A DNA stretch of 64,000 nucleotides, taken from assembly GCF_027533645.1 (NCBI RefSeq), contig NZ_JAQAGY010000001.1, positions 1 to 64,000 on the forward strand. The letters are read 5' to 3'. The notes under the pieces are model-generated. The model saw only the letters and a program-made list of their open reading frames with translations. It did not search any database and was not told where the DNA came from. Position numbers and translations under genes: made by a program. Source of the stretch: Paenibacillus caseinilyticus (lineage in GTDB: Bacteria; Bacillota; Bacilli; Paenibacillales; NBRC-103111). Positions 61,324-64,000 of the stretch are shown piece by piece (the first letter of the stretch is position 1; the number at the start of each line of letters is the position of its first letter).

Positions 61324-62344
61324 GGTCCAGCGGCGACTTCGCCACTACATTCAGGTCCAGCTGATCGATGATGGCCATGACACGGTCCATGCGGAGCGGG
61401 CCCGGAACGGCAGGGAAGGCGTGATCTTCGTAAGGCTCGCCGAGAGCACGGAAGAAAGGCTCGAACAAGCCGGAGGCGAGCAGGCCGACTACCTTGGTGT
61501 AGTGGGCGTCGAACCGGTACGAGTGCAGGGTGCCCGCCGGCACATGAAGGAAGTCTCCCGGATACAGCTGAACCTCTTCCCCGTTCGCCCACATGGTCAT
61601 TTGTCCCTGTACGCAGAAGAACGTCTCGGTGTGATGATTATGGTAATGCTCCACAATCGGATCGCCTTTGGGTCCATCCGTGGCTACGATAATATATTCG
61701 CCGTCCGTATTCTGCTGGGTCGCCAGAATCCGGTGCAGCTGGTCCCCCGTAAGCAGGCGGTCTCCTTCCCCGTTCTCCAGCAGATACGGCGCGATGCGGC
61801 CCGGATTCATATGTCCGTCGACCGGCTTCGATGGGCCCCATGCCGCCTTCTCCTGTACGAATACGATGTCCGCCGCCTTCGCGGCTGCGTCCCGATGGTC
61901 CGCGCTATACGAGTTGTATGCACGCGGCGGGTGTTCGTAGTGGGCGTAGGGCTCCCCGATCATCTCATAGATCTTCGTCAGGCTGCCCGCAACCGTATAC
62001 GAAGCAAAGCAGTTGCGGTGTCCGGCCATCCGGTAGGCGTGGACGGTTCCCGGAGGGATGTGCACATAATCGCCGGCCGTCAGCAGGTGATAGGCCCCGT
62101 CCAGCATCCATTCGATCTTGCCTTCGAGCACGTAGATGGATTCATACGTATTCGGGTGGCTGTGCGCCGGGAATTCTTCCCCTTTGGCCCCTGCGATCGT
62201 CGTCAGTTCCATCACGCCCCCGGTGCTGCCGGCATCCGCGATTACCGTTGCCAGCTGCCCCTCGAATACATAGCGTCTTCCCTCTCCGCGCCGGAGCAGG
62301 TACGGCATCTTTTCTTGGGGCAGGCTTGTCGTTAATACAGTCAT
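61316..62344 (-). CDS. qdoI: bicupin quercetin 2,3-dioxygenase
   Basis: The start is ATG 62344 with GGAGG. The protein is 342 aa, two cupin domains. The N-terminal site has H61, H63, E68 and H102 (HSHPNTYESIYVLEG, then PGTVHAY), the same spacing as B. subtilis QdoI as I recall it. The C-terminal site has HYHNHHTETFFCVQG. It opens the flavonol ring with oxygen, releasing carbon monoxide and a depside, in the cytosol. Likely regulated by the divergent AraC gene. Confidence 0.9.
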   Translation of the reverse strand: MTVLTTSLPQEKMPYLLRRGEGRRYVFEGQLATVIADAGSTGGVMELTTIAGAKGEEFPAHSHPNTYESIYVLEGKIEWMLDGAYHLLTAGDYVHIPPGTVHAYRMAGHRNCFASYTVAGSLTKIYEMIGEPYAHYEHPPRAYNSYSADHRDAAAKAADIVFVQEKAAWGPSKPVDGHMNPGRIAPYLLENGEGDRLLTGDQLHRILATQQNTDGEYIIVATDGPKGDPIVEHYHNHHTETFFCVQGQMTMWANGEEVQLYPGDFLHVPAGTLHSYRFDAHYTKVVGLLASGLFEPFFRALGEPYEDHAFPAVPGPLRMDRVMAIIDQLDLNVVAKSPLDRK

Positions 62345-62493
62345 CTCTTTGTGCCTCCTTCGTTTGTATGCTCCTATTCTAGCCCGGACGCTATGGCCGC
62401 TCATATGGTCACGGACGACAGCTTATGGGCAATGGAGACACCTGGAGGCTTGATTTTTATCTGTGATGGATTTAACATGTAAGCTTGGCCTTA

Positions 62494-62526
62494 TTGTGGA
62501 TCTGTTGTGGATGTGTTGTGGATCTG
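62494..62526. promoter_or_regulatory. three tandem 11-bp repeats before the AraC gene
   Basis: TTGTGGATCTG, TTGTGGATGTG and TTGTGGATCTG follow each other directly (62494, 62505, 62516). An 11-bp period keeps them on about one face of the helix, as expected for a directly repeated activator site in the qdoI/araC intergenic region. Confidence 0.5.
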
Positions 62527-62573
62527 TTGCAAATCGAAGCGCAGGATGATATAGAAACGAACGGAGGGATTGT

Positions 62574-63473
62574 GTGATTGCCAGCGAACCGAATTACATG
62601 GATCATTCCTTTGCTGACGGAACCCCGATCTCTCTTCATCCCGTTCAGACGGAAAGCCCCTTCCGGAAGCATGCCCATACCTTCTACGAGATTACCTACA
62701 TTGACGGGGGACACGGCACGCTGCATCTGGCGGGGGAAACTCGGCCCGTCTCCAAGGGAGACTTGGTCTTTATCCCCTATGGGCATGAGCACGTTATTCT
62801 TCCATCGGGAGAATCCGGGGACACTCCCCTCCGGCTGATGAACTGCCTGTTCGACAAGCAGGTACTGGCCGTCCCAGGCGATCCTCTCCATAATCCTATC
62901 TATGAAGACCTCCACGGCCTGGCCCGTGTGTTCCGGGAGAGCACGGACTGCATCCAGGTCAGAGAGCACACCAAAGAATTCGCCAGAATCATGTATGCGC
63001 TCGAAATGGAGCAAAAATGTAAAGGGACGGGCTTCCGGTACAAGCTGTACCTATACCTTATCGATTTGTTAACCCGCATCCACCAGGCCAAAGACGCTGC
63101 AGCGGCCCCTTCCGCTCAGGCTCTCTCGAATCCGGTTCAATATGCGATCGACGACATGACCCTTCATTATCAGAATCCGCTGGCGGTTGAAGACCTTTGC
63201 AGGGAATTTCTGATCAGCCCCCGGCATTTTCAACGAAAATTCAAAGAAGCGACCGGAACAACGTATACCAAGATGCTTCAGGACATCCGCATCCACCGAA
63301 GCTGCGAGCTCCTGATGGACACGGACTGGAGCGTGCAGACGATCGCGCTCGAGGTCGGCGTTCACGATATGAAGCATTTTTACCGGCTCTTCAAAGAGCG
63401 CTGCGGGGTGACCCCGCACGATTTCCGCTGCCAAGCCCAGCCCAAAAACAGCGTCAGCCCGGGACTTATGTAG
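62574..63473 (+). CDS. AraC-family regulator next to the quercetinase
   Basis: GTG start (62574) after GGAGGG; 299 aa. The N-terminal cupin-like ligand domain (HPVQTESPFRKHAHTFYEIT, GDLVFIPYGHEHVIL) is followed by two AraC helix-turn-helices (about 200-290: EDLCREFLISPRHFQRKFKE, IALEVGVHDMKHFYRLFKER). It is divergent from qdoI and probably activates the qdoI-MFS pair in the presence of a flavonoid. Its end overlaps a terminator. Confidence 0.9.
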   Translation: MIASEPNYMDHSFADGTPISLHPVQTESPFRKHAHTFYEITYIDGGHGTLHLAGETRPVSKGDLVFIPYGHEHVILPSGESGDTPLRLMNCLFDKQVLAVPGDPLHNPIYEDLHGLARVFRESTDCIQVREHTKEFARIMYALEMEQKCKGTGFRYKLYLYLIDLLTRIHQAKDAAAAPSAQALSNPVQYAIDDMTLHYQNPLAVEDLCREFLISPRHFQRKFKEATGTTYTKMLQDIRIHRSCELLMDTDWSVQTIALEVGVHDMKHFYRLFKERCGVTPHDFRCQAQPKNSVSPGLM

Positions 63474-63495
63474 AAGTCCAGGACTGACGCTGTTT
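63446..63495. terminator. terminator between convergent AraC genes
   Basis: AAACAGCGTCAG...CTGACGCTGTTT with an inner GGACTT/AAGTCC stem. It overlaps the last codons of the first AraC gene and ends both transcripts. Confidence 0.8.
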
Positions 63496-63504
63496 GTTAT
63501 AAGC

Positions 63505-64000
63505 CTAGCCGTAGAGCACGCCTTGGTCTGCCCGGTACTGTCCCGGCGTGACTCCCGTCCATTTTTTGAACGCGCTCTGAAACGCGCTGGGCTCCGAAAA
63601 ATGCAGCAAATACGCAATATCGCCGACAGAATGCTCCGAACGCCTTAAGTAGCTTAACGCGAGCTCCCTGCGGACCGCAGCAGAGATTTCATTATAGGAA
63701 GTGCTCTCTTCCTTGAGCTTGCTCTGCAGCGATCTCGTACTCATCCGGAGAGCGTCAGCCGTCTGCCCCAGCGTAGGGAACCGGGCAGGCATGCATTTCA
63801 TCATCCATTGATAGACCTCATCGGAGAAGACCTTCCCCCGGGTCAGCCGTTTCCTCGCTTCATCCGCCATCGGTTCGAATAGACCCAGCAGCCGGGCATC
63901 CGAATAGAGAATGGGGTAATGCATGACGTCCTTGCTCATCCGCAGATCGTTGCCTTCCCAGCCGAAGACCGGCAGGGTTCCCAATATGGACAGATAGGGA
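63505..64000 (-). CDS. AraC-type regulator, 5' end outside the window
   Basis: The frame is open to the window end, so the N-terminus is missing; at least 164 residues are seen. The visible part is the end of an Arabinose_bd-type ligand domain (LLGLFEPMADEARKRLTRGK) and the C-terminal AraC helix-turn-helix pair (LGQTADALRMSTRSLQSKLK and SVGDIAYLLHFSEPSAFQSA, then PGQYR). It resembles the OruR/GbdR-style 'AraC with arabinose-binding-like N-terminus' group. The target is unknown. Confidence 0.85.
   Translation of the reverse strand, partial: PYLSILGTLPVFGWEGNDLRMSKDVMHYPILYSDARLLGLFEPMADEARKRLTRGKVFSDEVYQWMMKCMPARFPTLGQTADALRMSTRSLQSKLKEESTSYNEISAAVRRELALSYLRRSEHSVGDIAYLLHFSEPSAFQSAFKKWTGVTPGQYRADQGVLYG

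Noticed and set aside
1-64000. tRNA or rRNA genes, riboswitches, T-box leaders
   Set aside because: No cloverleaf, rRNA stretch or known leader structure was recognised on reading both strands by eye; a covariance search would be needed to exclude weak cases.

Overview
The window looks like chromosome from a Paenibacillus-type soil or rhizosphere Firmicute. The reasons are strong GGAGG ribosome sites, TTG and GTG starts, YesM/YesN-type two-component systems, S-layer-anchored polysaccharide hydrolases, carbohydrate ABC importers without their own ATPase, and many paralogous MFS, MATE and AraC genes. P. mucilaginosus is a guess from general character only. I see no rRNA, tRNA, replication origin, prophage or true CRISPR array.

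Region 1 (about 1-24.8 kb) is AT-richer accessory DNA. It holds a serine hydrolase, an RBBP9-like hydrolase, a Fic protein, a BmrA-like ABC exporter with its own two-component system (5.3-9.1 kb), an ECF sigma/anti-sigma pair, an SDR/HxlR pair, a TetR/MATE pair, a possible MerR-controlled CMD-family gene, and several very small membrane proteins. It also holds debris: IS30 and IS110 remnants and broken NmrA-like, EVE, TetR and SDR genes. A family of dispersed elements (called type A here), each a conserved box, a variable terminator hairpin and a second conserved box, lies always in the same orientation and always just downstream of a minus-strand stop codon. The layout resembles a gene-cassette array, though no integrase is visible.

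Region 2 (24.8-36.9 kb) is GC-richer. It has a PrmC-like methyltransferase, P-loop kinases, a four-gene operon (class III aminotransferase, zinc alcohol dehydrogenase, HAD hydrolase, uridine-kinase-like protein), an MFS transporter, a DUF1349 protein, a hexapeptide acetyltransferase, an ABC-F ATPase and an NAD(P)-binding protein. A second repeat family (type B, 99 bp) sits at gene 3' ends, once as three tandem copies in front of the four-gene operon.

Region 3 (37-59.8 kb) is a beta-mannan utilisation locus. A plus-strand operon encodes a GH113 mannanase, an AGE-family (cellobiose/mannobiose) 2-epimerase and a GH130 mannosylglucose phosphorylase. A minus-strand block encodes two permeases, a binding protein, an S-layer-anchored modular GH26 enzyme, a YesM/YesN-type sensor pair, a second binding protein and a LacI regulator. 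A divergent gene encodes a secreted GH26 mannanase with a C-terminal binding module. Together they suggest extracellular cleavage, import of oligomannosides (ATPase supplied elsewhere), internal trimming, epimerisation to mannosylglucose and phosphorolysis. A fabF gene with a divergent MmyB-like regulator is embedded in this stretch.

Region 4 (59.9-64 kb) has a DHA2-type MFS transporter, a bicupin quercetin 2,3-dioxygenase, a divergent AraC regulator, and a second AraC-type regulator cut by the window end. This suggests flavonoid detoxification.
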